Positions 8,983-17,168 of a DNA stretch of 46,745 bases are shown piece after piece. The notes below the pieces were generated by a model. That model ran no database searches, was not told the origin of the DNA, and saw nothing but the letters and a program-made list of their open reading frames with translations. Within the stretch, counting starts at the first letter, position 1. Every line of letters begins with the position of its first letter. Origin of the DNA: Paracoccus rhizosphaerae (GTDB lineage: Bacteria; Pseudomonadota; Alphaproteobacteria; Rhodobacterales; Rhodobacteraceae); contig NZ_JAOTBE010000028.1 of the NCBI RefSeq assembly GCF_026162645.1, positions 1 to 46,745 on the forward strand, read 5' to 3'. Both the position numbers and the translations under genes were made by a program.

Positions 8983-9948
8983 ATGAGCAAACTGAAACCG
9001 ATCCTGCTGGGCACCGCCTTCGCGCTGAGTGCGCAGCCGGTCCTGGCGCAGGAAGAACAGTTCATCACCATCGGCACGGGCGGTCAGACCGGCGTCTATT
9101 ACGTCGTCGGCCAGTCGATCTGCCGGCTTGTGAACCGTGACAGCGCCGAAACCGGTCTGCGCTGCACCGCCCCCGCCACCGGCGGGTCCATCGCCAACAT
9201 CAACGCCATCAAGTCGGGCGACATGACGATGGGCGTGGCCCAGTCCGACTGGCAGTACCACGCCTATAACGGCAGCTCAGATTACGAAGGCGACGCATTT
9301 GAGGATCTGCGCAGCGTCTTCGCCGTCCACCCCGAGCCCTTCACCGTCCTTGCCCGCGCCGATGCCGGGATCGAGAACTTCGAGGACCTGGCTGGCAAGC
9401 GCGTGAACGTGGGCAATCCCGGCTCCGGGTCGCGCGGCACGTTCGAGATCGTGCTGGACGCGATGGGCATGTCGATGGACGACTTTGCGCTGGCGTCGGA
9501 ACTGCGCCCGGCCGAGCAGGCGGCGGCGCTGGGCGACAACCAGGTGGACGCCATCAGCTATACCGTCGGCCATCCGAACGGCTCGATCCAGGAAGCCACC
9601 TCGACGGTGGATTCGAATCTGGTGACCGTGGCGGGCGATGCCATCGACCAGCTGGTCGCGGACAATCCCTATTACTCGAAAGTCACGATCCCCGGCGGCA
9701 TGTATGCCGGCAACGACGAGGATACCGAGACCTTCGGCGTGAAGGCAACCTTCGTGACCTCGGCCGAGGTGCCCGAGGAAACCGTCTATCAGGTGGTCAA
9801 GGCGGTCTTCGACAACTTCGACCGCTTCAAGGGCCTGCACCCGGCCTTCGAATCGCTGGAGCCCGAGGACATGATCAGCGAGGGCAACAGCGCCCCGCTG
9901 CACCCCGGCGCCGAACGCTATTACCGCGAACAGGGCTGGATCGAGTGA
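8983..9948 (+). CDS. TRAP transporter solute receptor, TAXI family
   Basis: A 321-residue periplasmic binding protein. A signal peptide (MSKLKPILLGTAFALSAQPVLAQ) is followed by FITIGTGGQTGVYYVVGQSIC, the typical TAXI-family opening, then GGSIANINAIKSGDMTMGVAQSDW and the RVNVGNPGSGSRGTFE region. It delivers an unidentified substrate, probably an organic acid or amino acid, to the fused permease encoded 80 bp downstream. The start at 8983 has a good Shine-Dalgarno sequence (GAGGAGAAG) just upstream. A strong hairpin follows the stop codon and could set different expression of receptor and permease. Confidence 0.95.
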   Translation: MSKLKPILLGTAFALSAQPVLAQEEQFITIGTGGQTGVYYVVGQSICRLVNRDSAETGLRCTAPATGGSIANINAIKSGDMTMGVAQSDWQYHAYNGSSDYEGDAFEDLRSVFAVHPEPFTVLARADAGIENFEDLAGKRVNVGNPGSGSRGTFEIVLDAMGMSMDDFALASELRPAEQAAALGDNQVDAISYTVGHPNGSIQEATSTVDSNLVTVAGDAIDQLVADNPYYSKVTIPGGMYAGNDEDTETFGVKATFVTSAEVPEETVYQVVKAVFDNFDRFKGLHPAFESLEPEDMISEGNSAPLHPGAERYYREQGWIE

Positions 9949-9964
9949 TCCGGACCTGACGATC

Positions 9965-9988
9965 GGGGCGGTCCTTCGGGGCCGCCCC
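9965..9988 (+). terminator. GC-rich hairpin with TTCG tetraloop after the TRAP receptor gene
   Basis: Arms at 9965-9974 (GGGGCGGTCC) and 9979-9988 (GGGCCGCCCC) form a 10-bp stem with one G-U pair around a TTCG loop closed by C-G, the extra-stable UUCG tetraloop. Only three T follow. It lies in the receptor-permease gap, so it may be a partial terminator or a 3' end that protects the receptor mRNA, giving more receptor than permease. Confidence 0.75.
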
Positions 9989-10028
9989 TTTCCCGACGAC
10001 TGCCAAGCCACATCCCAGAGGTGCTTCG

Positions 10029-12836
10029 ATGAGCGACGACCCCGAACATGAGAAGCGCCGCCAGCAGCAGGCCAGCGCGGTCGAGATGCAGGCCGCCGGC
10101 CACGGCGAGTTGAGCCAGGCGGAACTGGACGAGCTTGTAGCCTCGTCCGACACCGGCGCCAGAACCCCGCCGGGCGCGGTGGGCAAGCTGATCCTGGCAG
10201 TCGCGCTCTGCTGGTCGCTGTTCCAGCTGTGGATCGCCTCTCCGCTGCCGTTCATGCTGAACTTCGGCATCATCAGCGCGACAGACGCGCGCTCGGTCCA
10301 TCTGGCCTTCGCAATGTTTTTGGCGTTCATGGCCTATCCGGCCGAGAAGTCGCCGTTCCAGCTGGCACTTGGTGTCGCTATCCCGCTGATTCTGGCAGGC
10401 CTCTTCGTCTATGGCGCACCCGGTGACTTTCCCCTGTGGTGGATCGGCCTGTCGGCCGCCGGCGTGATCGCCGCAATCCTGCTGGGCAGTCCCAAGACCC
10501 GCGTCCCGCCCTGGGAATGGGCGCTGGCGTTGGTGTCGGTCGCGGTCACCATGTACGTCTTCGTCTTCAGCGATGAACTGGGCCGCCGCGTCGGTGCGCC
10601 GATCACCCGCGACCTGGTCGTCGCCGTCATTGGCCTGCTGCTGCTGCTGGAGGCCACGCGCCGCAGCCTTGGCCCGGCCCTGATGATCGTGGCGACGGTT
10701 TTTCTGGTCTATACCTTCCTTGGCCCCTACATGCCGTCGATCATCGCGCATGGCGGCAATTCGCTGTCCGAGGTCGCGAACCACCAGTGGATCACGACCG
10801 AGGGCGTGTTCGGCATCGCCCTGGGCGTGTCGACCAGCTTCGTCTTCCTGTTCGTGCTGTTCGGCGCGCTTCTGGACAAGGCCGGGGCCGGCAACTACTT
10901 CATCCAGGTGGCGTTTTCGCTGATGGGCCACATGCGTGGCGGACCTGCCAAGGCGGCCGTGGTCAGCAGCGCGATGACGGGGCTGATCTCGGGGTCGTCC
11001 ATCGCCAACGTGGTGACGACCGGCACCTTCACCATCCCGCTGATGAAGAAGGTGGGCTTTTCCAGCGAGAAGGCCGGCGCGGTCGAGGTCGCGTCGTCGG
11101 TGAACGGCCAAATCATGCCGCCGGTCATGGGTGCCGCCGCCTTCCTGATGGTTGAATACGTGGGCATCCCCTATTTCGACGTCGTCCGGCACGCCGTCCT
11201 GCCAGCCACGATCAGCTACATCGCGCTGGTCTATATCGTTCACCTCGAGGCCGCGAAGGCCGGAATGGAGGGGCTACCCCGCGCCTATGAGCCGCCCCCG
11301 GTCCTGCGCCGCCTGCTGACGGCGGCCTTCATCATCGCGGGCATCTGCGCGCTGTCGCTGGCCGTCTATTACGGCATGGGCTGGATCCGACCCGCCTTCG
11401 GCGCCAATGCGCCCTATGTCGTCTTCGCACTGCTGACCGCGGCCTATGTCGGCCTTCTCTGGATCGCCTCCCGCGAAGAACCGCTGCAGATCGACGATCC
11501 GAACGCCCCCGTCACGTCGCTGCCCCTGCCGGGGCCGACGGTGCGGTCGGGCCTGCACTTCATCCTGCCGGTCGTGGTGCTGGTCTGGGCGCTGATGGTC
11601 GACCGCCTGTCGCCGGGCCTGTCGGCCTTCTGGGCGACGGCCTTCATGATCTTCATCCTGGTCACGCAGCGACCGCTGATGGTGATGCTGCGCGGCATGG
11701 ACCGCACCGGCAACGCGACGACGGGCGCCGCGGCGCGCGCCGGCGTCAACGACCTTGTGGACGGCCTGATTTCGGGCGCGCGGAACATGATCGGCATCGG
11801 CATCGCCACCGCGGCGGCGGGCATCATCGTCGGTGCGGTCAGCCAGACGGGCGTCGGGTCAGCCCTGGCCGACGTGGTCGAGGTGCTGTCGCGCGGCAAC
11901 CTGCTGGCGATCCTGGGCCTGACCGCCGTCCTGTCGCTGATCCTGGGGATGGGGCTGCCGACGACGGCGAACTATATCGTCGTCTCGGCGCTGCTGGCGC
12001 CGGTGATCGTGACGCTGGGGCAGCAGAACGGACTGATCGTGCCGCTGATCGCGGTGCACCTCTTCGTCTTCTACTTCGGCATCATGGCCGACGTGACGCC
12101 GCCCGTGGGCCTTGCGTCCTTCGCGGCGGCGGCCGTGTCGGGGGGCGACCCGATCCGCACGGGGGTTGTCGCGTTCTTCTACAGCCTGCGGACAGCGGCA
12201 CTGCCGTTCCTGTTCATCTTCAACACCGACCTCCTGCTGATCGACGTGGGCTGGGTGCAGGGCATCTTCGTCTTCATCACGGCCACGGTGGCGATGCTGC
12301 TGTTCGCGGCGGCGACGCAAGGGTGGTTCCTGGTCCGCAACCGCATCTGGGAAACCGTGGCGCTTCTTCTGATCGCCTTCACGATCTTCCGCCCGGGCTT
12401 CTTCTGGAGCTATGCCTTCCCACCCTTCGAGGAACGCCCCGGCACGGAATTCGTGCAGGCGCTGGCCGACAGCGACCCCGGCGACGGGCTGCGGCTGCGT
12501 ATCTCGGGCCTGAACGAGATCGGAAACCCGGTCGAGTTCACCGCCCTGCTGCCGGTACCGGAGGGTGAGACCGGCGAAGATCGCCTTGCCGCCGCCGGGA
12601 TCGAGCTCTTGCAGGATGGCGACCGTGTGGTGATCGACAACGTGGCCTTCGACAGCCCCGCGCAAGAGGCCGGGCTGGACTGGGACCAGACAATCCTGGC
12701 CGTCAACGCGCCCGTTGCGGCGCCCTCGCGGTACTGGATCTATATCCCGGCCTTCCTGCTGCTCGCTCTGGTCGTCTGGTCTCAGCGCCGGCGGCCGGAC
12801 ATCGCCCGCCCGCGACACGAGGTCCGCCATGCATAG
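10029..12836 (+). CDS. TRAP transporter fused permease (small plus large membrane subunits), TAXI type
   Basis: A 935-residue polytopic inner-membrane protein combining the 4-TM (DctQ-like) and 12-TM (DctM-like) TRAP subunits in one chain, as is usual for TAXI systems. After a hydrophilic N-terminus (about 50 residues), many hydrophobic helices follow. Conserved DctM-type segments include SSAMTGLISGSSIANVVTTG (about 313-332), EVASSVNGQIMPPVMGAAAF and LILGMGLPTTANYIVVSALL. The last 170 residues contain a soluble segment (DSDPGDGLRLRISGLNEIGN...) that fits DUF3394, then a final hydrophobic helix. The system would use an ion gradient to import the ligand bound by the receptor encoded upstream. 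Its stop overlaps the universal stress protein gene by 8 nt. Confidence 0.95.
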   Translation: MSDDPEHEKRRQQQASAVEMQAAGHGELSQAELDELVASSDTGARTPPGAVGKLILAVALCWSLFQLWIASPLPFMLNFGIISATDARSVHLAFAMFLAFMAYPAEKSPFQLALGVAIPLILAGLFVYGAPGDFPLWWIGLSAAGVIAAILLGSPKTRVPPWEWALALVSVAVTMYVFVFSDELGRRVGAPITRDLVVAVIGLLLLLEATRRSLGPALMIVATVFLVYTFLGPYMPSIIAHGGNSLSEVANHQWITTEGVFGIALGVSTSFVFLFVLFGALLDKAGAGNYFIQVAFSLMGHMRGGPAKAAVVSSAMTGLISGSSIANVVTTGTFTIPLMKKVGFSSEKAGAVEVASSVNGQIMPPVMGAAAFLMVEYVGIPYFDVVRHAVLPATISYIALVYIVHLEAAKAGMEGLPRAYEPPPVLRRLLTAAFIIAGICALSLAVYYGMGWIRPAFGANAPYVVFALLTAAYVGLLWIASREEPLQIDDPNAPVTSLPLPGPTVRSGLHFILPVVVLVWALMVDRLSPGLSAFWATAFMIFILVTQRPLMVMLRGMDRTGNATTGAAARAGVNDLVDGLISGARNMIGIGIATAAAGIIVGAVSQTGVGSALADVVEVLSRGNLLAILGLTAVLSLILGMGLPTTANYIVVSALLAPVIVTLGQQNGLIVPLIAVHLFVFYFGIMADVTPPVGLASFAAAAVSGGDPIRTGVVAFFYSLRTAALPFLFIFNTDLLLIDVGWVQGIFVFITATVAMLLFAAATQGWFLVRNRIWETVALLLIAFTIFRPGFFWSYAFPPFEERPGTEFVQALADSDPGDGLRLRISGLNEIGNPVEFTALLPVPEGETGEDRLAAAGIELLQDGDRVVIDNVAFDSPAQEAGLDWDQTILAVNAPVAAPSRYWIYIPAFLLLALVVWSQRRRPDIARPRHEVRHA

Positions 12837-13254
12837 GAACATCCTTCTGCCCATCGACCTGCAGCATTCCGAAAGCTGGGAACGCGCGCTGCCCGTGGCT
12901 CAACACATGGCGGGGGCGCAGGCGACCATCCACCTGCTGGGAATCGTGCACGACTTCGGCAGCTCGATGGTGGCCACGTTCCTGCCGAAGGGGTTCGAGG
13001 AAAAGGCCCTTCAGGCGATGAAGGACTCGTTGGAGGACTTCGCCAGTCAGCATTTCCAGGACCCATTCAGGGTCCGCACCCATGTCGGTCACGGCAACAT
13101 CTCGGAAACGATCCTCAGGAACGCCGAAAAACACGACGTTGACCTGATCGTCATGGCCAGCCACAAACCCGATGAATTGCGCAGCATCCTGGTCAGCCGA
13201 GACGTGAATGCGGTGGTGCGGCATTCGCTCGTATCGGTCCTGGTGGTGCGGTAG
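12829..13254 (+). CDS. Universal stress protein (UspA family) linked to TRAP transporter
   Basis: A 141-residue single-domain Usp protein: MHRNILLPIDLQHSESWERA (beta 1 and helix), LLGIVHDF, THVGHGNISETIL, VDLIVMASHK and the final SVLVVR strand. The usual nucleotide-binding G-x2-G-x9-G-S/T signature is not intact here: the segment reads RSILVSRDVNAVVRHS. ATP binding is therefore uncertain. It starts inside the end of the permease gene (8-nt overlap), which implies translational coupling. In Halomonas, TeaD is a Usp protein encoded with the TeaABC TRAP system and modulates its transport, so a similar regulatory role is a reasonable inference. Confidence 0.9.
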   Translation: MHRNILLPIDLQHSESWERALPVAQHMAGAQATIHLLGIVHDFGSSMVATFLPKGFEEKALQAMKDSLEDFASQHFQDPFRVRTHVGHGNISETILRNAEKHDVDLIVMASHKPDELRSILVSRDVNAVVRHSLVSVLVVR

Positions 13255-13257
13255 AGG

Positions 13258-14289
13258 TTGATGCAGTTCGACATCCAGATCCGTCGCACGGCGAAGACGC
13301 GTGACATTCCGGACATCGCTGCCGGTCCGGGACTGACGGATCGGCAGATCCTTACCTACGGGCACCACCTAGCCAAGATCACGCACGGGGCAGTTGCGAA
13401 TCTGCAGGGCCGCCCAGAAGGTCGCCTGATCCTGGTGAGGGCGACAACCACCCCTGCGGACGAGGGCAAGTCCACGAGCACCGCGGGCTTGGGGGACGCA
13501 CTGAACCGCATCGGCAGGCGCGCCACCATCTGCATTCAAGAGGCGAGTGCGGGTCCCAGCTTCGGCATGTAGGGTGGGGCGGCCGGTGGCGGGCTTGCCC
13601 ATATCGCGCCGGTGGGGGACATGAACTACCCTCCACCGGCGATTCTCGCGCGATCACCTCGGCCGACACTGCTGGCCACGATGATCGACAACTACGTCCA
13701 TTTGGCAAAGGCCTGAACATCGACACGCGCCGAAGCACTTGACGGCGCTTGATCGACATGAACGCCCGGACCTTGCGCGACGTGATTGTCGGACTGGCGG
13801 ACCCGGCAGCGGCTTTTCCCGCCAGACCGGCTTCGACATAACTTTCGCCTCCGAAGTCATGGCGATCCCGTGCCTGGCGCACGACCGCAGGACCTGCAGG
13901 ACCGCTTGGGCCGCATCGTCATTGCCGAGACGTTCGATCGTCAGCCGGTCACCGCCCGCGACCTGAAGGCGGACAGCGCGATGACGGTCCTGCTGCGCGA
14001 TGCGCTGCAGCCGAACCTGGCCCAGACGCTGGAGAACGGTCCCGCCCTGGTCCACGGCGGCCCCATCGCCAACATCGCGCACGGCTGCAACAGCGTCACC
14101 GCCACGCGGGCTGCGCTGCGGCTGTCGGACCATGTCGTCACCGGCGCCGGCTCCGGAGCCAATCTTGCGGCCGAGAAGCTCCTGAACATCGTCTGCTGCC
14201 AGATCATGATGATCCAGGCCCCGCCGCGCTGCCCCGAGGCTGAAGTCATCGGCATCAATGTCGAGCGCCAGATCGACCGTCTATTCTAG
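13258..14289 (+). pseudogene. fhs: Formate-tetrahydrofolate ligase, decayed and internally deleted
   Basis: Several frames together spell out an Fhs protein. Residues about 1-100 (GHHLAKITHGAVANLQG, STSTAGLGDALNRIG, GPSFGM) end at an in-frame TAG (13570-13572) at the place where the family has GMKGGAAGGG, a Lys codon turned into a stop. Homology continues beyond it ([62 protein letters not shown]) through at least two frame changes. From about [12 protein letters not shown] the sequence jumps to the extreme C-terminus ([13 protein letters not shown]). Roughly 200 central codons are therefore missing, and the whole is about 1.03 kb instead of about 1.67 kb. No active ligase can be made. The gene would have charged formate onto tetrahydrofolate. 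Confidence 0.93.
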
Positions 14290-14536
14290 CCGGATTGCTG
14301 CCGGATCCTGGACACGCAGCGCTTCAAGATGCTTCTTTCAGCGAAAGAAGAACCGGTGATTGGTCTCGCAAAGCTCCTTTGACCGTTGCCATCCGTCCCC
14401 TTCAGACGACAGCAGAGAGCAAGAAGTTGACGTCGGCCTACGGGTGCTGGCTCAGGTCAGGTATCGGGAGGGCCGTGTGTGTCACCGGAAAGGCCTCGTA
14501 GCCCTGAGCGCCTGCGCATCGATGACATGTCAAGAA

Positions 14537-14562
14537 AACTGGTGCTGTGAGAGAGGATTGAA
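14537..14562. repeat. attL: left copy of the 26-bp attachment repeat
   Basis: Identical to 31883-31908, including ACTGGTGCTGTGAGAGAGG and the following ATTGAA. This is the sequence of the 3' end of tRNA-Thr without the rest of the tRNA, so it marks the chromosome-element junction left behind by integration. Confidence 0.95.
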
Positions 14563-14604
14563 AAATCGATTTAATCTATATATCAATGGCTTGTATTGAT
14601 CTAT

Positions 14605-14634
14605 GGCACCGATCTTGGCACCAGTTCTGGCACC
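14605..14634 (+). promoter_or_regulatory. Three GGCACC repeats at 12-bp period (left arm; putative integrase arm sites)
   Basis: GGCACC occurs at 14605, 14617 and 14629, exactly 12 bp apart, 42 bp inside the left attachment core. The right end has the same arrangement, also 42 bp from its core. Regular spacing and symmetric placement suggest arm-type binding sites of the integrase. Confidence 0.65.
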
Positions 14635-14663
14635 GCATGACGTAGGGGCATCTTCAATGAAGA

Positions 14664-14694
14664 AGCCCCAAGCGCGATGGGGACGCTTGGGGCT
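14664..14694. terminator. Hairpin near the left end of the element
   Basis: Arms AGCCCCAAGCG (14664-14674) and CGCTTGGGGCT (14684-14694) form a perfect 11-bp stem with a 9-nt loop. There is no good T-run on either side. It lies downstream of the last minus-strand gene of the element and could end that transcript or insulate the junction. Confidence 0.5.
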
Positions 14695-14831
14695 GAAGAT
14701 AGGCACCACGCGGGCAAGGCTATCCCGCTGCACCTAGTCGGGGTTTTGGGGATGTCGCCCGCGCACAAACCGACTGACCGCGACCAAGCGAGGCTCGAAA
14801 TCCCGCTTAGCTGCTTTGCTATTACGGCGTG

Positions 14832-15206
14832 TCAGGCTGCCTGTTGCATGGGATCAAGAGGGATGAGGCCGAGGGACCGGTCGATTTCACGAAAGGCCTG
14901 AGCAACCTGCTCGAGGTGCTTGAGGCGGCCCTTGGCGCTTTTGCGACGCTCTGACACCGAGTAGCCGCGATAGCCGTGCACTGAGTAGTGCCCAGTGTCG
15001 AGGTCTGCGAGTTCCATGTTGATCTTTACCCGATGGTAGGCAATGACCATGTCCCTCTCTTCGCGCCGAAGCTTCGCCAAGACGCTGATGCGAGGCAATT
15101 CCGACCTTGAGTCGCAAAAGCGGGGCCATCCACGCTGAGGGTCAGGCATCGCGGCCATAGCGTGAAGAGCGATATCGGTCAGGTTCGAGACAGTCCTGTC
15201 GCCCAT
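14832..15206 (-). CDS. Hypothetical protein of the integrated element
   Basis: I do not recognise this 124-residue protein. It is soluble and basic, with charged helical stretches (LAKLRREERDMVIAYHRVKINMEL; ERRKSAKGRLKHLEQVAQAFREIDRSLG) and a short Tyr/Gly-rich middle (GHYSVHGYRGYSVSE). Its start codon overlaps the stop of the upstream gene by 1 nt (TAATG), so the two are probably co-translated. It is the last gene of the element before attL, a position often taken by small accessory or regulatory genes in phage-like elements. Confidence 0.6.
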   Translation of the reverse strand: MGDRTVSNLTDIALHAMAAMPDPQRGWPRFCDSRSELPRISVLAKLRREERDMVIAYHRVKINMELADLDTGHYSVHGYRGYSVSERRKSAKGRLKHLEQVAQAFREIDRSLGLIPLDPMQQAA

Positions 15207-15499
15207 TATTCTGCCTCCCTTTCCTGATCGTCATTCAACTCGGAGATAATCAGTTCAGCCGCGCCAGCATAAGTAACGTCGACGAACCGATCCTCCTTTC
15301 CCAAGATCTGCGCGAGAAAGAAGCCGACATTATCGTTCCGGACGCGATCGTGATCGTCGGCGAGACGCTTGGCTGCGGCAAGAAGCGTGTTCCGCGCGTC
15401 GGTGTGGCCGTCCGAGTAGCTTTCGAGGGCGTCCAAGAAGGTAACGCGATCCTGCTGGGTTGCTGCCTCGGGTGCGGTCATGGTATCAATGTTAGACAT
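15206..15499 (-). CDS. Hypothetical protein of the integrated element
   Basis: A small acidic protein of 97 residues when started at 15499 (MSNIDTMTAPEAATQQDR); an in-frame ATG at 15517 would add six residues. The segment FLDALESYSDGHTDARNTLLAAAKRLADDHD looks helical. No known domain is recognised. The stop overlaps the next gene by 1 nt. About 180 bp of sequence without a gene separates it from the next upstream reading frame. Confidence 0.55.
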   Translation of the reverse strand: MSNIDTMTAPEAATQQDRVTFLDALESYSDGHTDARNTLLAAAKRLADDHDRVRNDNVGFFLAQILGKEDRFVDVTYAGAAELIISELNDDQEREAE

Positions 15500-15682
15500 G
15501 ATGAAAACTCCATTCATCGGGGTTCAAGTCTGAGACAAGGGCGGCGCGGTTGTGAGAGGCTGGCACCGCCCTTGCTATTCCTGTGTATCGGGTTTCTTTG
15601 TGGCCGTCCTCCGGCAGATCTCAGGCAATTCGCACTTCGCAACTGACTGATTTGTCTCCTAAAAAAAATTCTGGAACGATCC

Positions 15683-15871
15683 TCAGGCGGCGATAGGCTC
15701 TATCTCAGGCTCATCATCCCGGCATGCTTCGGGCAGCACGTCAGCATTCGCCAGCGCCAGCGCAAGCAGATCGCTCAAGGTGTAGCTGGTCGAGTTCGCC
15801 GCCTCGGTGAAGGCGGCAGCCAGATCGGACAGCAGTTCATTATAGGTCGCTGTAGGCAGGTATTTCGTCAC
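15683..15871 (-). CDS. Small hypothetical protein of the integrated element
   Basis: A 62-residue acidic, mainly helical protein (YNELLSDLAAAFTEAANSTS; LSDLLALALANADVLPEACRDDEPEIE), started at a GTG at 15871 behind a GAGGG Shine-Dalgarno-like sequence. No family is recognised. Codon use looks like that of its neighbours, which supports coding, but the short length leaves real doubt. Confidence 0.45.
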   Translation of the reverse strand: MTKYLPTATYNELLSDLAAAFTEAANSTSYTLSDLLALALANADVLPEACRDDEPEIEPIAA

Positions 15872-15926
15872 GGCATTTTCCCTCGTTACCGGTGCAGCGA
15901 TGTATGCTGAACTTTAGCCCTGACGC

Positions 15927-15941
15927 AAGGATAGAATCCTT
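15927..15941. promoter_or_regulatory. Short inverted repeat in an AT-rich gap
   Basis: AAGGAT (15927-15932) and ATCCTT (15936-15941) are separated by AGA, within the AT-rich gap 15872-15997 upstream of the 62-residue gene. It could be an operator of a minus-strand promoter. No protein can be assigned to it. Confidence 0.3.
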
Positions 15942-15997
15942 CTAACTTATTGAATTTGCAGTAAGTAAGTGCTTACCGCTACTGCCGATCCATGCCT

Positions 15998-16579
15998 TTA
16001 AAATGCGCCGAACATTGGATTGCGCTCGAGTTCTGCTTGTTCCTCATCCGCCTCGTAAGATGCTGCACGTTTGGCCTCGCGGGACCGTATGCGCACGACA
16101 AGTTCGGCCTGTATCTTCACCTCAGGCCAACCGGCTTTTCTGCAGCGGCGACGCCATGCGCGGTCCGCAGCGCCGTCTTTGTCGTGCTGCTGTCTCTGTT
16201 CTGGGGTCATGCTGGCAACGTCCGCGTGAGGCGTTCCCCTCCCATTGCGCCGGCTCGAGTTGTAAGTTTCCCGCCCAGCATCGGCACGCCATTCGTCGAT
16301 ACTCTCCTGCCGCCGGGAAACATCACCCTCGGCCCGCTTAAGGGCCTCGCGGGCACGAACGATCTGCGCATCCAGGATCGCAGCCGTTTGAAACGAATGG
16401 TCCAGCGGCAGGGCATCGCGCTTTGCTACAAGATCGCGGAGCCTGCGGCTGGCCTTGTCCCACCGGGTCAGCTTCACGTCATCAATGATGGTATCAGGGT
16501 CATTCGGATCAGGGTCTTGGAAGCTGCGCGTTGATACCTTGTGCGCGTCAGAACCTTGAACTTTTTGGATGTCCGACAT
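15998..16579 (-). CDS. Hypothetical coiled-coil protein of the integrated element
   Basis: A 193-residue highly charged protein of unknown function. Residues about 40-95 form a long predicted coiled coil (WDKASRRLRDLVAKRDAL; RAREALKRAEGDVSRRQESI). A polar linker is followed by a second helical region (DRAWRRRCRKAGWPEVKIQAEL; RIRSREAKRAASYEADEEQAEL). No enzymatic motif or membrane segment is visible. It lies 63 bp downstream of the putative ribbon-helix-helix gene and may share its transcript. Scaffold-like or nucleic-acid-binding roles are possible, but nothing in the sequence decides this. Confidence 0.65.
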   Translation of the reverse strand: MSDIQKVQGSDAHKVSTRSFQDPDPNDPDTIIDDVKLTRWDKASRRLRDLVAKRDALPLDHSFQTAAILDAQIVRAREALKRAEGDVSRRQESIDEWRADAGRETYNSSRRNGRGTPHADVASMTPEQRQQHDKDGAADRAWRRRCRKAGWPEVKIQAELVVRIRSREAKRAASYEADEEQAELERNPMFGAF

Positions 16580-16642
16580 ATTCTAGCTCTTGCATGAGAC
16601 GACATTTACGGGGGTTCGAGGTTGGCGCGTCGGCCCCTGTTT

Positions 16643-17092
16643 CTATTTGGCGGCGCGGTCGATCTGGTCGGCCAGATCGGCGGCGACGCCGAATGTCAGC
16701 GGATACGTCTTGTCGCTGACGGGCGACACCAGCCGGACACCCTGCGCCATCCGCTCGACCTTGATACCTGACACCGCGCCCAGACCTTCAAGCATCCGCT
16801 GTTTCCGTGCCCGGTCTATTGGCGTTGAAGGGGCTCCCGCTTCACGCAGGCTGTCTGCCAGCTTCGCGGCGTCACTGGCCGAGACTTCCCCCTCGAAGCC
16901 AGGCATCTCGATCCGCAGCTTGTTGTCAGACCGGGTGACGGTGACACCGGGAAGGTCAGCAGGCATGGCGTGTTCCGCCAGCTTCGCGCGGATCATGTCG
17001 GAAACGACATCAACCGCAGTCCTTCCCTCGTGTTCCGCGATCATCTTCAGTTGTGCGCCGCGTTCGTCCGGCAGCTTCAGCATATAGGGCAT
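16643..17092 (-). CDS. Putative ribbon-helix-helix DNA-binding regulator
   Basis: A 149-residue protein when started at 17092 (MPYMLKLPDE), where GAGGT lies 6 nt upstream; an in-frame ATG at 17122 would add 10 residues without a clear ribosome site. Residues 3-40 fit a ribbon-helix-helix fold: a short strand (YMLKLPDE), helix A (RGAQLKMIAEHEG) and helix B (RTAVDVVSDMIRAKLAEH). The remaining 100 residues (VTVTRSDNKLRIEMPGF; LVSPVSDKTYPLTF) are of unknown function and may sense or oligomerise. A perfect tandem 8-bp palindrome lies 35 bp upstream of the start, the type of operator used by this fold (for example MetJ). It is the only obvious transcription-regulator candidate in the element, so it may act as its repressor. 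Confidence 0.6.
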   Translation of the reverse strand: MPYMLKLPDERGAQLKMIAEHEGRTAVDVVSDMIRAKLAEHAMPADLPGVTVTRSDNKLRIEMPGFEGEVSASDAAKLADSLREAGAPSTPIDRARKQRMLEGLGAVSGIKVERMAQGVRLVSPVSDKTYPLTFGVAADLADQIDRAAK

Positions 17093-17126
17093 GTGTAACC
17101 TCATTGACTTAATAAAGTTCATTTAA

Positions 17127-17142
17127 GGTATACCGGTATACC
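17127..17142. promoter_or_regulatory. Tandem 8-bp palindromic operator GGTATACCGGTATACC
   Basis: Two adjacent copies of the self-complementary octamer GGTATACC give a perfect 16-bp palindrome 35 bp upstream of the ribbon-helix-helix gene start. Tandem 8-bp palindromes are the classical binding arrangement of ribbon-helix-helix dimers, so autoregulation is likely. Related GGTA...TACC sites occur at 23705-23718 and 30052-30065. Confidence 0.7.
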
Positions 17143-17168
17143 ATTCAAGTGCAGTTGGAACATAACAT

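Noticed and set aside
14290..14600. Short plus-strand frames of 60-80 residues across the left junction of the element
   Set aside because: They run through attL and the fhs remnant without recognisable protein features. They look like chance frames. A hairpin (14332-14350, CTTCTTTC/GAAAGAAG) is there but has no T-run.
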